The notes under the pieces: generated by a model
Database searches by the model: none
What the model was told of the DNA's origin: nothing
The model's input: only the letters and a program-made list of their open reading frames with translations
Source of the DNA: Gossypium raimondii
Taxonomy: Eukaryota > Streptophyta > Magnoliopsida > Malvales > Malvaceae
Assembly: GCF_025698545.1 (NCBI RefSeq)
Contig: NC_068575.1
Location: 54,073,980-54,137,979 of the forward strand
Length of the DNA: 64,000 bases
Direction of reading: 5' to 3'
Position numbers and translations under genes: made by a program
In this document: one piece after another, positions 1 through 10,540 of the stretch
Layout of the letters: each line of letters begins with the position of its first letter
Position numbering within the stretch: position 1 is the stretch's first letter

Positions 1-390
1 AAACTTAAATATCAATTAAAGAAAAGGTCAAATATCAAATAAAACATTAAAACTAAACTCAAGTATTAAATTAATAAAAAAAATTAGAAAAATGAGCTGA
101 AGCAGGTCCCAAATGGCATATGGCCGATTGCAACAGAAAGGCGGCATGTATATCCAGTGTGGGATATATCGATTGCATCTCATTTTGAGTCCGAAATAAA
201 ATGATTAATAATTGGCAATATTTAGTAGGATAAAATGTTTGCGTTCGGTTATCATAGGTAAGGATTCCATCATATACACATCAACTGATTCCTAATTGCC
301 TCACCTAATATGGGCCTGAAGTACACCAAAGGATACGTCAGAGGCTCCTCACGTTGTGAATGAAAACCAAAAGGCAATCGTTGCATGTTC
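1..390. other. AT-rich flank, no gene seen
   Basis: No open frame, RNA gene or recognisable repeat could be supported here. A short stretch around 110-180 is less AT-rich than its surroundings, but I do not recognise it. The last bases lead into the target-site duplication of the Mutator-like element. Confidence 0.5.
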
Positions 391-399
391 TAATATTGT

Positions 400-1095
400 G
401 GCCATTTTATCAAACTAGTCTAAAAAAATATTATATTTACAAAAATAATTCATGTTTAAAAACAATCACCAAAATAACCTAAAAGGAATAATAAAATTGG
501 GTTGTAGCCTGTCAATGGCCAGAACCCACTCGTATTTTGCACCCATGATTGCTTAATAATTGTGTCAGACTTAAAAAAATTAATTTTTTAGGTTTTGGTC
601 TGTCAATGGCCGAAACCCATGTATTTTTTTAAAATTGTATAATACTGATATACGAAAAAGAGAAAAAAAAGAAAAACGAAAAAAAAAAATTTTAGGTGCT
701 GGCCTGTCAATGGCCGGCACCTAGTACAATTTAAAAAGAAATTCTTTTTTTTTGTGTTTTTTTGTGTCAGAGTCAGATATCAGTATACGAAAAAAATAAA
801 ATAAATTTTTGGGTGTTGGCCTGTCAATGGTCGGCACCCAATACAATTTAAAAAAAATTCTTTTTTTTCGTGTCAGAATCAGATATCAGTATACGAAAAA
901 AATAAAAAAATTTTGGGTGCCGGCACCCAATACAAATTAAAAAAAAAATTTTGTGTCAGAATCAGATATCAGTATACGAAAAAAAAATTTGGGTGCCGGC
1001 ACCAAGTACAAATTAAAAATTTTTTTTCGTGTCAGAATCAGATATCAATATCTGAAAAAATAAAAAAATTTGGGTCTTGGCTTTGTCAATGGCGG
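400..1095 (+). repeat. Left terminal inverted repeat, seven hairpin units
   Basis: After about 100 bp of unique end sequence there are seven units spaced about 75-105 bp. The palindromic core of a unit is of the type GGTGCTGGCC, TGTCAAT, GGCCGGCACC. TGTCAATGG occurs at 510, 601, 705, 822 and 1084. Two units, near 914-928 and 991-1003, have lost the loop and keep only a GGTGCCGGCACC-type palindrome. Units are separated by A/T runs and a shared GTGTCAGAATCAGATATC-type box. Confidence 0.8.
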
Positions 1096-1559
1096 CACCA
1101 ATAAAAGGAACGCCTAATCGTAGTAACCGAGTTCCGCCATTCGGGGCCAAACTCGGGGCCGAAAATGAAGCATCCGACTCATCATCACAGTTCATAGATT
1201 CGGATCCAGTGCATGAAGTTCCTCCATCATTTGAAGATTTTTTTGGTGACAAACTCCACCGTCAACATCCGACAGGATCCGGATTGTCATCCTCATACCA
1301 CCCGGACTTCCACCCCGAAGCACGTACACCCACCACTGAGGATATTTTTCCATCGGCACCTCCGGTCAAGCAATACCAATTAAGTCCCGATTATGGTGAA
1401 TATAATTATTCCACCTTTTTAACTACACCGGAAGGGACATAGGACTCTGGACCGAGCAATTATCAAAAGCCTCAGCAAGGTGCACGGCATCGCCGACGGA
1501 AGCATCCGGATCGTTACACGCCAGCGTCGGGGACGTCCTTAGGATCGCGACAATTTTAA
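1077..1559 (+). pseudogene. Coding-like tail of a plant transposon protein (plant mobile domain type?)
   Basis: An open frame runs 1077-1442 from inside the left inverted repeat. It is followed, after an in-frame TAG at 1440-1442, by 38 more codons in the same frame to a TAA at 1557-1559. The stretch is clearly more GC-rich than its surroundings. The product is rich in Pro, Ser, Asp and Glu (VPPSFEDFFGD, PSAPPVKQYQLSPDYGEY) and ends with a basic, arginine-rich tail (RHRRRKHPDRYTPAS). Such acidic/proline linkers and basic tails remind me of the C-termini of plant mobile domain and MULE proteins, but this is an impression and not a domain match. No catalytic motif is present. It is most likely the 3' scrap of a transposon gene left by internal deletion. 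Confidence 0.4.
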
Positions 1560-2184
1560 TTTTTTATGTTAATTTTTATTTTCTTAAAATTTATTATGTA
1601 AATATTTCTTTTATTTTTACATTTTTTTTCTTTTTTTAATATTTATTTAATGAATCTAACATAATTATTTGTTTGAATATATGACTTCGTAATATTTAAA
1701 AATATAAGGACTAAATTCTTAAAAATAAAAATATACAAACTAAATTCTAAATTTACAAAAAATATATAGGACTTGGAGGATTTTAATTTTGTAATAGTAA
1801 ATAGGAGGAAATAGAAAAAAAAGGCAACTAATATGTGAACAAAATCTAAATGTTTGCAATTTCTAGATAATTGTGTGATTAATAGCGCATATTTTTCGAT
1901 ACATTAAGGTTAAATTTTTTCAGAATTTCTATGATGAATTTAAATCTTATTTCTTTAATACTTGCATCTTCGATTAAGGTCCACTTAGCAATACAAATTT
2001 AAAGATTAAAAAGTTACATTTCCATGTAATGTTTCTTGAGAACAAAATTTTCTTTTCAAATTTTCATTAATTTAATCTAACCTTACATAAATTGTTCTAT
2101 TAAAATGTTTAATATAGAGAGCTAATAACCGTTGATAAATTCTATATGTTACCGTTGTGTTATCGTTTATATATAATTATGTTT

Positions 2185-2963
2185 ATTTTTTCAGATATCT
2201 TGATATCGATTCGACACAAAAAAAGAATTTTTTTAAATGTCTTGAGTGCCGCCATTGACAAAGCCAACACCAAATTTTTTAATTTTTTCAGATATCTTGA
2301 TATCTCGATTCGACACAAAAAAAAGAAATTTTTTAAATTTGTATTGGGTGCCGCCATTGACAAAGCCAAGACCCAAATTTTTTTATTTTTTCAGATATCG
2401 ATATCGATTTTGACACGAAAAAAAAAATATTTTTTAAATTGTCTTGGTGCCGCCATTGACAAAGCTAGTACCCAAAAATTTTATTTTTATTTTTTCAGAT
2501 ATCGATATCTCGATTCGACACGAAAAAAAAAAAAAAATTTAATTAGTACTAGGTGCTGGCCATTGACAGCCAAGACCCAAATTTTTTATTTTTTCAGATA
2601 TCGATATCGATTCGACACGAAAAAAAAATTTTTTTAATTGTCTTGGTGCCGCCATTGACAAAGCCAACACCTAATTTTTTATTTTTTAGATATCGATATC
2701 TAACTCTGACACAAATTTTTTTTTTTAAATTGTACTGGGTGCCGGCCATTGACATGCCAACACCCAAAATTTTTTTTTCGTTTTTCTTTTTTTCCCTTTT
2801 TCGTATATCAGTATTATACAATTTAAAAAAATATATGAGTTCCGGCCATTGACAGGCCACAACCTAATTTTACTGTTCCTTTTAGGTTATTTTGGTGATT
2901 GTTTTTAAACTTGGGTTATTTTTGTAAATATAATATTTTTTGGACTAGTTTGATAAAATAGCC
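2185..2963 (-). repeat. Right terminal inverted repeat, seven hairpin units
   Basis: This is the mirror image of the left end. Seven CCATTGACA cores occur near 2251, 2351, 2451, 2559, 2651, 2746 and 2845, each flanked by arms such as GGTGCCG and a degenerate GCCAACACC. They are separated by T-runs and a GATATCGATATC-type box. Chance open frames full of Lys and Phe across this array are artefacts of the repeat. Confidence 0.75.
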
Positions 2964-2972
2964 TAATATTTA

Positions 2973-3890
2973 TATTTAGTTCGAAAAATAATGTTTGAAA
3001 AATAATTTATTCTTTTAGAAAAATTAATATTTTTAGTGTTTAGATAAATTTATTATCATTTTTTAAGAAAACAAAGTACAATTTTATCATCATTAATTTA
3101 AAATATTTTAGGTTATAAAAAAATATAAATACTTTTTTTTTCAATTTAGGAAAATCGAGCGGTTACCAACTTCTTGACTCTACCACTAACTACAACTATA
3201 GATCAATCACGTCTTTTGAGTGGGAAATAGGGTTGTAATAATTTAGTTTTGATGATTTTCTTTTTTCGTTTATTTGAAATTCATGTCTTCACATACGGAT
3301 GAAAATTTGAAGTGGTAAAACAAGAATTATGGAAGAAAATCATTCCCTAATAAAACTCCCATTGTAGTCGCCTCGCCCTCGATGACATTAAAAAGACTAA
3401 CCCACCAAGAAAAGTAGGAGTGGGGGTGCATTTGGACATTATCATCCGTCTCCGGTGAGTTTGGGGGAATTTTCCAATGCCATCCGCAAAATGGACAAAA
3501 AAAATCCAAATCTCAACTTGAGAATAGCATAAAACATTATTTTCTTTTGATCTTTAAAAAATAAAGAGGAAATCAAATCAGTCATTACCATCAATATTCG
3601 ATTATCATCTAGGTATGGGCCAGCTTCAATGGTTTTTTCTACACTGCGATTCATGACCTAAATCAGTCAGATTTGGGCTTCGAGTTTATTCAAATTAACA
3701 AATCTTACACTAATGGGCCAACTGTTAAGACAACTATTATTTATAACCCGGCCACCGGTAAATAGTAGTTCAAGTATGGCTGGCACCCATTGGATTTTGC
3801 AGTTTGCACACATTTTACTTTTATGTTTGTTTGGTGTAAAATAAATTATCAAAAGAAATCATTCTCCAAAAAGAGGATAAAATCAAAGCT
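2973..3890. other. Spacer, no gene supported
   Basis: AT-rich to about 3150, then more mixed sequence to 3890. The open frames of 60-70 codons on the minus strand here overlap one another in different frames and show no family motif, so none is called. Confidence 0.4.
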
Positions 3891-4152
3891 TTCTATGAGA
3901 TAGAACGAGAAAAATTGAATTTGATTAATTCAATTTATAAGATTTTGAAACAATTAGAAAATTACAAAAATGAAACCATTTATTTTGAACAACAAAGAGC
4001 GATTAATTAAGTCCGACAACGGATTTTTTAACAAGCTTTACAAGAAGCTTTAGGAACTCCAAATAATTCTGTAAACAACGAGTTACATTTACGCACCCAC
4101 CATTAGTGTTAATATTAGCTTGTTTGGGGTGATGAAGGAAATAATTTATTAG
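3891..4152 (+). pseudogene. Nuclear plastid DNA: 3' end of atpF (ATP synthase subunit b)
   Basis: In frame from 3891 the sequence reads [17 protein letters not shown], then [10 protein letters not shown] and FEQQRAIN, and later QALQEALGTPNN and NNELHLRT. This is the C-terminal half of plastid atpF, from memory of that protein. Two glutamine codons of the plastid gene appear as TAA (RAIN* and RIF*), both explained by C-to-T change. A small length change near 4094 shifts the frame before the natural stop at 4150-4152. The piece cannot be expressed in the nucleus and is a decayed NUPT. Confidence 0.85.
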
Positions 4153-4229
4153 CCTTTTTCTTACCTTTTACTTTATTGTAGATTGTAGGCATTATTTTTT
4201 TTCTTCCAAAAAATAATTAGGAAATACTC

Positions 4230-4315
4230 ATGGTAACTATTAGAGCCGCCAAAATTAGTAATATTATCCGTGAATGTATTGAGCAATATAATAGAGAAGT
4301 AAAGATTGTAATACC
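4230..4315 (+). pseudogene. Nuclear plastid DNA: 5' start of atpA (ATP synthase alpha)
   Basis: ATG at 4230 opens [15 protein letters not shown] followed by [10 protein letters not shown]. This is the N-terminus of the plastid ATP synthase alpha subunit, with D-E of the usual MVTIRADEIS region altered. Plastid similarity ends near 4315. The distance from the atpF stop (about 80 bp) and the gene order match the plastid atpF-atpA junction, so both pieces came in as one DNA fragment of about 425 bp. Confidence 0.85.
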
Positions 4316-4439
4316 AAATTTTTTCCATAAGACACTTTCTAAGCTGATAAGATTTTGTTCATTTTCTTCACTGTCGAAGAAATAAAAAAGGGAAGCTTTC
4401 AGGCAACAGAGGAGAAGCTCTTTCACTATTGAATAAAAT

Positions 4440-5330
4440 ATCCCCTCATATTTCAATTTTATTTTATTTTTATAATTTAGTCCTTAAAATCTAAATTTTT
4501 AGTACTCTACAATTTAATTCCTCAAAATAGATTTTCTTATTCCACAGTTCAATCCTAAACCTCGTTTTGTACAATTTTGCAAAATAGGCCATTTTCTAAA
4601 ATTTCCAGTTTAATAATTTAGTCCTTACAACTAAAATTGTCAAAATTTCCAAAAGTTAGCAATTGATTTTGAACAATTAAACTTTCATATTCTATTTTGC
4701 AAAATTTTAAATTCTCAAATTATGTAAATTAGTCCTAAAACTCAAGTTTTGAAATCTTTACAATTTAACCCCTATAATTTCAAACTTCACTATGTTATGC
4801 TCAACTTTCCAAAATTTCATATTTCATAATCATATAATTTAGTTACTACATCAATGTTTCAATTTCACTACTCAAACCCTTAGAATTGAAAATTTACAAA
4901 TTTTATAATTTGATCCTTACTTCAATTTTATCAAATTAAATCATTTTTGACCTACTCATCCAAATAATATTAAAATAAATATTTACCACTTTCAAATTAA
5001 TTAAACATAAATTTATATGCCCTAATGTATGAAATTAACAATTACTTAAGTAAATTAAGATTAAATAAAACTAAAACATGATTAATTAAAATCTAAATAA
5101 GCTTTATGAAATAAACTCAATTAAACAATGAAAAGATAATAAAATCTCAAATGTATGTTTGTTTCATTGAAAACAAATTTTATGAAATATTTTCAGAAAT
5201 CTACTAAACAATAGAAAATATTTTACATGATTTATTCAAACACCGGAAAATATCACTATTCCAAAAGGTAAGTAATTTTCCGAAATCATTTTTCAAAACC
5301 ATTTTCAATGAAACAAGCGAGCCTTAATTT
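4440..5330. repeat. AT-rich remnant, possibly of the long-LTR family
   Basis: The stretch repeats phrases such as AATTTAGTCCTTAAAA and CAATTTAATTCCTCAAAA, which also recur inside the LTRs at 7592-10540, 36718-58526 and 60906-62860. No ends or duplicated target are visible. It may be a truncated, old LTR piece or simply convergent AT-rich sequence. From about 5330 to the acyltransferase stop at 5749 nothing further is recognisable. Confidence 0.3.
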
Positions 5331-5748
5331 AGTTATATATTATTATAAAGTAAATAAACCATCAATAGTTTTCTAAAATATATATAGTTAATTATGTGAT
5401 TGTTATATTATGATTATTTTACTACTTTCAAAAAGATAATATTAATGGGAAAGGTAATCACAAGTCTTAAATAAGAACCAAACATAAAAATAGAAAATTG
5501 CTTTCTAATAAAACTAAACACAATGGCATTTACTTATTGAGAAATAATAATTTTATTTGAAAATGACCACAAGTGAATGAGATAATTTTAATAAGAAGAA
5601 GATTTTCAAGATCAAATTGAAGATTATACCAAATACAAATAAATAAAAAGCACAAATGTTTTGAACATGTGGTGGCGCTGTGTTGTTTTATTGACATTGG
5701 CGTTGGGTAAAGCAATAGCAGTTCAAGACTTCAAGCACTGGTAACTTG

Positions 5749-7120
5749 TTAGACTAGTTTCGTCATCAGATCAACGAAGGGCTGGGTATGGTCTTTCTCA
5801 ACACACCATGTCATCAAGCGGACTCCCTTTCTAGGCAATGGCAGCGATCCCATGATGCCAACAGGGATGATGCTAGAGCCCGGAATTGGAACCATGTGGA
5901 CCGGGGGGCCCCACCCATAGTCAACCTGGTTGAACCCCAACCTACCCCATTCCGATATAAACAAGGTGGTGTACCCTAGAGGTGCTAGAAATGGGTCCTT
6001 CCCATTTCTCAAGTAATCTCCATTCTTGAACTTACCAAACTCAGAAGGTAGCTTAGTCTTGGCTTCTCGTATCAGTTTAATCACTTCGATTGCTGATGCT
6101 TGTTTAAGCAAGTCGCAGGGAGCTGTGATTGTTATCGGGAAGAAACAGTTGCCATAGAAGCCTTTAGGCAAAGGAGGCTCCACTAGCTGACGGCAATTTG
6201 CAAAGAAAAGAAGCCGGACTTCAGTACCTGGCTTCAAGTTTATTGCTCTTGTTCGAAGGCTCCAAAAATTAGCAGCCACGATTTCGAAAGCAGAGCAAGT
6301 TTGCCCCGTCGATTCATGGAATTGTTTCTTTAGCTGATTGATTTCATCCATGGAAATATCAATGCTCACATGCTCTAGCGGCTTGCCAGGCATCGGGGGT
6401 GGTGGCACTGGCAAGTTTGCCAATTGGATAACATTTGCTTCTTGTGTTGGAGTTGGAAAAAAGTCCCTTTTCCACACCGGTTCAACGCTTAGATGTTCCA
6501 TACCTCTCGCGAACTCCCCTACAGCGTTTAGGAACTGTGCAGATCCTAAGCCATCGCATATGGTGTGGCAAAATATTAACCCTATGACGAAACCTCCACA
6601 TGCAAATTGTGTCACCTGAGACAAAGAAAAAGAAAAACCCATGCACGGTGCATGCATTAGGCTTAATCACATTACCATCATTGTTGGTTTAAATTCAAAA
6701 TTATGGTACCTGCATTTGTACAAGAGGTTCCATGCCTTCACTGTTAGGAACTTGATCAGGAAGAAGTTCATCATAAGGAATGTCAAAATTAGCATCGTCG
6801 AAGTAATTGAATGCATGAAGGCTAGAATCAGCTGATGCCTCGACGAACCAGGCACCTTCTCCCGAACATTCAACCTGAAGCTGATTGTTATCGGACTCTT
6901 TTAGCCGTCCAGCAAGTGGATAGTAAGGCACCAAGGCCTTGGACAAAGCTTCCCTAATGACCTTTGATGCTTCAGGGCCATGTTTGTATACATGCAATGT
7001 GCGGGTATAGCATCTTAGAACCGGCACTTTATCAATGAATGACAAGTCAAGCTTGCCAGATGGTGTTTGCTGAGATGGAGTCACTAGGCTTCGCCTTGAT
7101 CTCACAACACACAGCGCCAT
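5749..7120 (-). CDS. BAHD-family acyltransferase, two exons
   Basis: Exon 1 is 7120-6710 and exon 2 is 6615-5749, with a 94-bp GT-AG intron in phase 0. The predicted protein has 425 residues, the usual BAHD length. The catalytic motif HTICDG (HxxxD, His154 and Asp158) lies just after the intron. The second family motif reads DYGWG (369-373), where most members have DFGWG. BAHD enzymes transfer an acyl group from acyl-CoA to an alcohol or amine, usually in the cytosol. The N-terminus (RRSLVTPSQQTPSGKLDLSF) and the ACGGF motif resemble the clade containing benzyl-alcohol benzoyltransferase and taxane acyltransferase-like proteins. The substrate cannot be read from sequence. Both catalytic residues and all splice signals are intact, so the gene is probably functional. 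It stands alone between repeats. Confidence 0.9.
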
Positions 7121-7175
7121 TGGTAAAGAATATGGCTAAGAAAATGGTGATTGCCCTTTTAACAGACACCCATCC

Positions 7176-7182
7176 TTATATA
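7176..7182 (-). promoter_or_regulatory. Probable TATA box of the acyltransferase
   Basis: On the minus strand this reads TATATAAGG, about 55 bp before the ATG at 7120. The spacing allows a short leader. No other core promoter candidate is closer. Confidence 0.5.
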
Positions 7183-7591
7183 TGTAAAACCAGATACTGG
7201 ATATCTGTATTTAAAACTAGACTAATCTTCATCTTGGCTTTCAAGTTCAATTTGGCAATGGAAAACTATAAAGTTTGCCCAATAGCGGTTGCGTGCACAA
7301 TAAGTTATGTTAGGTGGCTTTCAATTAGTTTAATTTTATAATAGTAGGACAAATTACACTCACTAAATTTTATATTGAATAATACGATGATAAATTATTA
7401 ATGCCTCATTTAGCATTGGTATTAACATCATAATACATTTTTAGTATAATAAGTTTTTATACAATATTAATAATAAGATATGAGATCACGTTATTAAAAT
7501 CCGTGTTAAACAAGTCTAGTACTAAAAATTTGTTTTTTTTTATTAAATCTCGATACCTATTACATCATTTAAAATGTTTTTACACATTGTA
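7183..7591. other. Promoter flank, no gene
   Basis: AT-rich sequence upstream of the acyltransferase. A 100-codon open frame at 7039-7341 on the plus strand overlaps exon 1 in antisense and is a shadow. Confidence 0.4.
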
Positions 7592-10540
7592 TGTAACACC
7601 CCTAACCCTCATTCGTTATCGGAATAGGGTTACGGAGTATTACCAAACTTTACGAATTAAATACGAACATTTCTCAACTTTTGTTACACATATTAAGAAT
7701 CAATTGTATAACACTCATATTGTCCCTTAGATGGACCTTCGAGGCCCAATATTCACCTTAGAAGTAAATCGGGACTAAACCGGGTATTCAGGGAATTTTC
7801 TCCAAAATTTCAAAAATTTTCTTAGAAGTAGGGGACACATGCCCGTGTCTTTGCCCGTGTGAACGAAAATAGGTCATTTTACAAGCCATATTTCTCACCC
7901 AATTTTGTGTCTATCAACAATCAACATTACATATATCAACAAGCCATAATTAGACATTCAAAACAAGTCAAAATAAGTGGCTAAACTCAACACACTATAT
8001 ATAAGCCATCATTAAACAAAATACCTATACATGCCATTATAACCAAAATCAAAACATTCGAAAATACCGATATAACCAATGGATAGTGTGATATATCTCC
8101 GACAAGCTTCCAACTCAATCGAGCTTCCGATAATCTAAAAAGTAGAAGAAAACAAATACATAAGTAATGGGTGCTTAGTAAGCTCGTATAAACTTTAATC
8201 ATAATACTTCCTTTTCAAATATGAAATTTATACTTATCAAGAATAATCTAATGTTGCTACCACAATACTCATGAAGTTATATTTAACAACTCACTAAGTG
8301 AATAAATCTACAGTATCACTTACACACGATATCCCTAGCATAATAAGATTTTAAACAACTTTAACTTTTCCAAAATTTCTTTATTTTCATTTGCGTTTCT
8401 TTACTTTCCACACTCATTCCATATGCATAACACACCAGTCATAAGCATATCATTCAACCATAGATATAAGCTAGTGCATTTAAACACAGACCTTTTTCGA
8501 ATTAATCACACGACAACTCATTTTATAAGAAATTGCATAACTAAAAATTTACCATTCTTTCATGAGCACAAATATATTTTCATTTGAGCACTTACCCTTT
8601 CAACGCATCATATAATAAACATATTACCATTTGACCAGTAGCTTGGCACTTGTTTAAGCGTCAACAACAACACTTGTTAGCATACTTGAACATATTTCAT
8701 ATAAATTCAACATTGATAAACTTATTTTATCAACATATCACACTTGAGTTTATTACTCATCACAACTTACATAATTTCCATGTATCAACATATCAAGATA
8801 TTGATATATATACATATCATGACACATATCATTCTCTTACTGTTTCTTCATATACATATGTCATCCAAAAGCAACTCTTGTTATTTTACCATTCGAAGAA
8901 CGACTTACGAATATGAGTACATTGCTTTCAGAAGCTCGAAGGTTGAACAGAAGTTCATGAGAGCTAAACAGAAAGTAAACACGAAAGCTCGCAACAAATG
9001 CTAAACCTCGGTTTGTTTGGGTAATTTATCGTCAATTCATCCTTTACATTCGTAGTGCCATAACCCAGTTATGGTCATATCATCAGAATGTCATAACCCA
9101 GCTATGGTCTTACATATAAACACTGCCATGGTCCAACCATGGTCTTACGTTCATAGTGCTATAACCCAGTTATGGTCTTATCCGTCAATTTATCCTTTGC
9201 CACAGAACGATTGTACTTAATCCCGCGTTCAATCCAAATTGAGTATTAAATTCGATAATATATTTCCAATAATAATTCAATTCCAACAATAGAACACACA
9301 TATATATAATATTCATCACCAAATAACATTCATTTTAATCAAAATTATACAGAATATAGTTCATACGAAATTACTAGGCTAAATTGCAGAAATAACAAGA
9401 TATAGGGGCATTTTGTTAATTTTCCATTTCCCTCGATTTTCTACCTGATCTTGATCTAAATTAATGTTTCATTCAATTTATTAATTTAAATAATAAAACA
9501 ATTCATTTCATGCAATTTGGTCATTTTACATTTTACAAAATTGCCCTAAAATTTACTTTTATTCAATTTAGTTCCTAAGCCCAAATCATGAAAATTAACC
9601 ATTTTAATGCAAAAACATGCTATCAGAATATTCATGGCATTCAATACAGCCCAAATTTGCAATAATTTCACAAAAACCCTTGTATTTTTACTATTTCAAT
9701 AAATTAGTCCCTAATCGAAAAATTCATCAAAATTACTTAATAAAATACTTTTAAATATCAACCAACATCTCAAATTCATCATTTAATAACTAAAATCATA
9801 TAGATTCATCAACGGAAACATTCAAAATCTTTAACAAAATCAAAAACTAGAGTAAGATTTAGTTGGACCTAATTGTAACAATCTCAAAAACGTAAAAATT
9901 AAAAAAAACGAGTAAGAATTTAACTCACACGAAGAAAAGTTGAAGGATCAGCTCAAGGAGCTCTCCCATGTCTCTTTTTGAACCGAAAATTGGGAGAAAA
10001 ATAAAGAATTGCCTAAAAACTTTCTAATTTCACTTTTATTTTATTTTAATTTCAATTTAATTACAATTTTATTTTATTTCATTATTTTTTTCCATGTTAT
10101 GCGTCACATCTTTTCATTTAGGCATAATTTCTATTTAGGTCCTTCTTTATTTATTAATCAAGCCATTTAGGCACATTATTATAATTAGCAAGTTATGCAT
10201 ATTTTTCAGTTTAGTCCTTTTTAATTAATTAACTGTCGAAACGTTAAAATTTTTCAAGGAAACTTTAATACTACCTTAATGGCACTCCGTAAATATTTAT
10301 AAAAATATATACAGCTCAGTTTATAGAAACGAGGTCCCGATACCTCATTTTCTAAAACCATTTGAACTAGGGTTTTATCATTTGAATCTAATAATTCATT
10401 ATAAGACATAAATTACTAATTCAATTTTTTAAATCATATTTGACTCGTAAATATTAAATAATAAAATTTACGAACTTACTCGCCAGATTTTACGGCCTCG
10501 AACCACTGTTTCCGACATCACTGAAAATCAGACTATTACA
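7592..10540 (+). mobile_element. Solo-LTR-like fossil, long-LTR family (probably Ty3/gypsy)
   Basis: It starts TGTAACACCCCTAACC and ends GACTATTACA, giving the TG...CA ends of an LTR. Flanking 5-mers (TTGTA left, TTTAT right) match only partly, so the duplication is eroded or the end is slightly off. No gag or pol coding is present. The start is shared with the LTRs at 36718 and 60906 and, in reverse, with the one ending at 39621. A CGAGGTCCCGATACCTCATT-type box near 10330 is also shared with 58300. About 2.95 kb long and old-looking. Membership of the Ty3/gypsy Tekay-like group is a guess from LTR length. Confidence 0.65.
9058..9175 (+). repeat. LTR minisatellite of four small hairpins, period about 34 bp
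   Basis: The four units are CCATAAC-CCA-GTTATGG (9058-9074), CATAAC-CCA-GCTATGG (9092), CCATGGT-CCA-ACCATGG (9126-9142) and CTATAAC-CCA-GTTATGG (9159-9175). Each is a pair of complementary 6-7 base arms around a CCA loop. The third unit has different arms but keeps pairing and loop. Confidence 0.8.

Larger units (their letters stand above)
400..2963 (+). mobile_element. Mutator-like DNA transposon (MULE), non-autonomous, long inverted ends
   Basis: The outer ends are inverted copies of each other. The left end reads GGCCATTTTATCAAACTAGT, and the reverse complement of the right end starts GGCTATTTTATCAAACTAGT. Similarity continues inward for roughly 700 bp on each side. The element is flanked by a 9-base duplication that matches at 7 of 9 positions (TAATATTGT at 391-399, TAATATTTA at 2964-2972), the size typical of Mutator elements. 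The middle, about 1100-2180, holds one short coding-like piece and AT-rich sequence. I see no transposase catalytic region, so the element would depend on another copy to move. The long inverted ends also fit a foldback-type element; the 9-base duplication favours MULE. Confidence 0.7.

Noticed and set aside
2146-2860. Long Lys/Phe-rich open frames on both strands
   Set aside because: They follow the tandem units of the right inverted repeat; composition and period explain them.
3327-3852. Three 60-70 codon minus-strand frames
   Set aside because: They overlap in different frames, show no motif and no splice context.
9058-9175. CRISPR-like reading of the regular hairpin arrays
   Set aside because: The region is plant nuclear DNA, the spacers are not unique in a CRISPR manner, and the arrays lie inside LTRs.
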